Assembly: GCA_027347125.1 (NCBI GenBank)
Contig: DAIERC010000105.1
Coordinates: forward strand, 1 to 7,537
Length of the DNA: 7,537 bases
Reading direction: 5' to 3'
Source: Ignavibacteriales bacterium
GTDB lineage: Bacteria > Bacteroidota > Ignavibacteria > Ignavibacteriales > Ignavibacteriaceae
The notes beneath the pieces are model-generated. The model ran no database searches. It had not been told where the DNA came from and saw nothing but the letters and a program-made list of their open reading frames with translations. The position numbers were made by a program, and so were the translations under genes. Below are positions 6,058 to 7,537 of the stretch, in pieces. Each line of letters starts with the position of its first letter. The first letter of the stretch is position 1.

Positions 6058-7470
6058 TTATAATTTGTATGCTTTCTTTACGAGTTCATAAGCTAAATTG
6101 CGACTCAGAATCTTGGCTTCATCCATGTCAATTATATGTCTAGAAACTAATCCGGCCAAGAAGTTGGAATCTACTCTTCTTGAAAGATCGTGCCTAGCCG
6201 GAATTGACAGAAAAGCTCTTGTATCATCATTGAAGCCAACCGTGTTAAAGATACCGGCAGTTTCGGTAACCTGCTGCCTAAACCTTGTCATACCTTCAAT
6301 GCTATCATGGAACCACCATGACGGCCCAAGCTTCATTGCGGGATAATGACCGGCTAAAGGCGCTAATTCTCTTGAGTAATTAGTTTCGTCTAAAGTAAAA
6401 ACAATAATAGTAAGGTTAGAATCATTACCATACTTGTTAAGTAATTCGTATAGGTTTCTGGTGTACTCTGTTTGCATCGGAATATCGCAACCTTTGTCAA
6501 GTCCAAATCTCTCATAAATAATAGCATTATGATTTCTTAAAGACCCTGGGTGAATTTGCATTACCAGGCCATCTTCAACACTCATGCGTGCCATTTCCAT
6601 AAGCATGTTTGCGGTAAATAATGCTTCGTCTTCTTCTGATGCTTTTCCTTTTAGCGCTCTCTGAAAAATGGCGTCGGCTTCGGCTTCAGAAAGTTTATGC
6701 GTATAAGGGCTTTTAACTCCCTGGTCGGTGGAAACAGCGCCCATGGATTTAAAAAACTCTCTTCTATTTTCAATAGCCTTTATATAACTGGCAAATGAAT
6801 TTACTTCAATGCATGAGGCTTTGCTTAGATATTCAATTTCTTTCTTCCAATTTTTCCATGTTATATTTACTGTTCCGTCCGGCCTAAAACAAGGAACAAC
6901 TTTGCCGTCCCAGCCAGAATTTTGAATTCTTTTGTGAGCGTCAAGAGAATCACCCGCGCCGTCTGTGGTTGTTAAAACTTCGATATTAAATTTTTTAAAA
7001 AGCGTTCTGGGTAAAAATTCCGGCAAGCGTAATTTTTCCTGGATCTGATCATAAATTCGCATGGCATTTTCGGAGTTCAACTTTTCAGTTATTCCGAATA
7101 CTTCCGAAAATTCGTGCCTTAGCCATGCGCCAGTGGGGGTTCCGCTATAAAGATAAAAATGATCGGCAAATATTTGCCATACTTTTCTATGGTCTTGCTC
7201 AACCGGTGTACCGTCTATTGTTGGTATTGCAAGTGATTCTAATTTTATTCCCTGCGAATAAAGCATCCTATGAATGTAATGATCCGGAACAATAAATAAT
7301 TCGGTGGGATCAGGAAATGGTTTATTACCAGCCAATATCTCAGGATCTACGTGCCCGTGCGGACTTATGATTGGTAAATTTCTTACACCGTTATACAACT
7401 CATACGCAACGCTCCGGATTTTTTCATCTGAATCAAAAAATCGATAATCATTTAATTTTAACTTCTCCAT
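6058..7470 (-). CDS. uxaC: Uronate isomerase (glucuronate/galacturonate isomerase)
   Basis: Interconverts D-galacturonate and D-tagaturonate, and D-glucuronate and D-fructuronate, the first intracellular step of hexuronate use. It is a cytoplasmic TIM-barrel enzyme of the amidohydrolase superfamily. The protein has 470 residues, the usual full length (E. coli UxaC is also 470). The metal-site signature ISPHGHVDPEILAGNKPF is at residues 35-52 (H38, H40). Further family motifs are TTTDGAGDSLDAHKRI (167-182), MQIHPGSLRNHN (304-315), AGHYPAMKLGPSWWFHDS (373-390) and the C-terminal GFNDDTRAFLSIPARHD (412-428). No break or missing motif is seen. The ATG at 7470 has AGAGGT (7482-7487) upstream with 11 bases between, slightly long but usable. 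It is the first gene of a probable uxaC-exuT transcript. An ATCGAT-centred partial match to the LacI-type operator falls inside codons 8-11. Confidence 0.97.
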   Translation of the reverse strand: MEKLKLNDYRFFDSDEKIRSVAYELYNGVRNLPIISPHGHVDPEILAGNKPFPDPTELFIVPDHYIHRMLYSQGIKLESLAIPTIDGTPVEQDHRKVWQIFADHFYLYSGTPTGAWLRHEFSEVFGITEKLNSENAMRIYDQIQEKLRLPEFLPRTLFKKFNIEVLTTTDGAGDSLDAHKRIQNSGWDGKVVPCFRPDGTVNITWKNWKKEIEYLSKASCIEVNSFASYIKAIENRREFFKSMGAVSTDQGVKSPYTHKLSEAEADAIFQRALKGKASEEDEALFTANMLMEMARMSVEDGLVMQIHPGSLRNHNAIIYERFGLDKGCDIPMQTEYTRNLYELLNKYGNDSNLTIIVFTLDETNYSRELAPLAGHYPAMKLGPSWWFHDSIEGMTRFRQQVTETAGIFNTVGFNDDTRAFLSIPARHDLSRRVDSNFLAGLVSRHIIDMDEAKILSRNLAYELVKKAYKL

Positions 7471-7512
7471 AGTTTTATTAAACCTCTTTTAAAAAATTTT
7501 TCTTTCAAATAA

Positions 7513-7533
7513 TGTTCTGGTAAACTGAGAACA
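7513..7533. repeat. Short inverted repeat upstream of uxaC
   Basis: TGTTCT (7513-7518) and AGAACA (7528-7533) form a perfect 6-base dyad with a 9-base spacer, about 45 bases before the uxaC start. Its position and size would suit a regulator-binding site, but there is no second copy in the window and it differs from the TATCGATAAC sites. The region is cut by the window edge, and I see no convincing promoter here. Confidence 0.3.
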
Positions 7534-7537
7534 AACA

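Noticed and set aside
6098..6346. Plus-strand frame of 82 codons
   Set aside because: Antisense to the conserved C-terminal motifs of uxaC.
1..7537. Search for mobile elements, CRISPR arrays, tRNA/rRNA genes, riboswitches or a novel defence-type system
   Set aside because: No transposase, terminal repeats, repeat-spacer pattern or structured RNA was seen; all large frames belong to known hexuronate-catabolism families.

Overview
This window is a hexuronate (D-galacturonate) catabolism locus. All five recognisable genes lie on the minus strand. Read in transcription order from the right edge they are uxaC (uronate isomerase), a hexuronate-type MFS transporter (exuT-like), a LacI-family regulator, uxaA (altronate dehydratase) and uxaB (tagaturonate reductase). 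uxaB is cut by the left edge of the window.

Organism: the DNA is AT-rich, with long A/T-only intergenic stretches. Several starts carry a recognisable purine-rich ribosome-binding site (AGAGGG before exuT, AAAGAGG before the regulator, AGAGGT before uxaC). The protein sequences look like those of the Bacteroidota/Ignavibacteriota side of the tree. Visible Shine-Dalgarno sites argue mildly against a typical Bacteroidia genome and would suit an Ignavibacteria-like bacterium. This placement is an impression from sequence style, not a demonstrated assignment.

Layout from left to right: 1-1402 uxaB, 3' end missing; 1403-1438 a short gap with a 12-codon mini-ORF; 1439-2938 uxaA; 2939-3238 an AT-rich regulatory gap with two tandem TATCGATAAC-type operators and a candidate promoter; 3239-4288 the lacI-type regulator, probably starting at a TTG; 4289-4658 a gap with a third copy of the operator, a candidate promoter, and a strong intrinsic terminator for the exuT transcript; 4659-5984 exuT; 5985-6057 a 73-base gap with no terminator; 6058-7470 uxaC; 7471-7537 upstream sequence with a small dyad.

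How it works together: the transporter brings in a hexuronate. UxaC isomerises D-galacturonate to D-tagaturonate (or D-glucuronate to D-fructuronate). UxaB reduces tagaturonate to D-altronate with NADH, and UxaA dehydrates altronate to 2-keto-3-deoxygluconate (KDG). KDG kinase, KDPG aldolase and the glucuronate-branch genes (uxuA, uxuB) are not in the window. The regulator's operator-like palindrome occurs in front of its own gene and, doubled, in front of uxaA, so it probably represses itself and uxaAB. The terminator after exuT splits the locus into uxaC-exuT, lacI and uxaA-uxaB. I see no previously undescribed system here. What deserves a second look is regulatory: the operator set and its spacing, the uxaA-uxaB junction, and the regulator's effector pocket.
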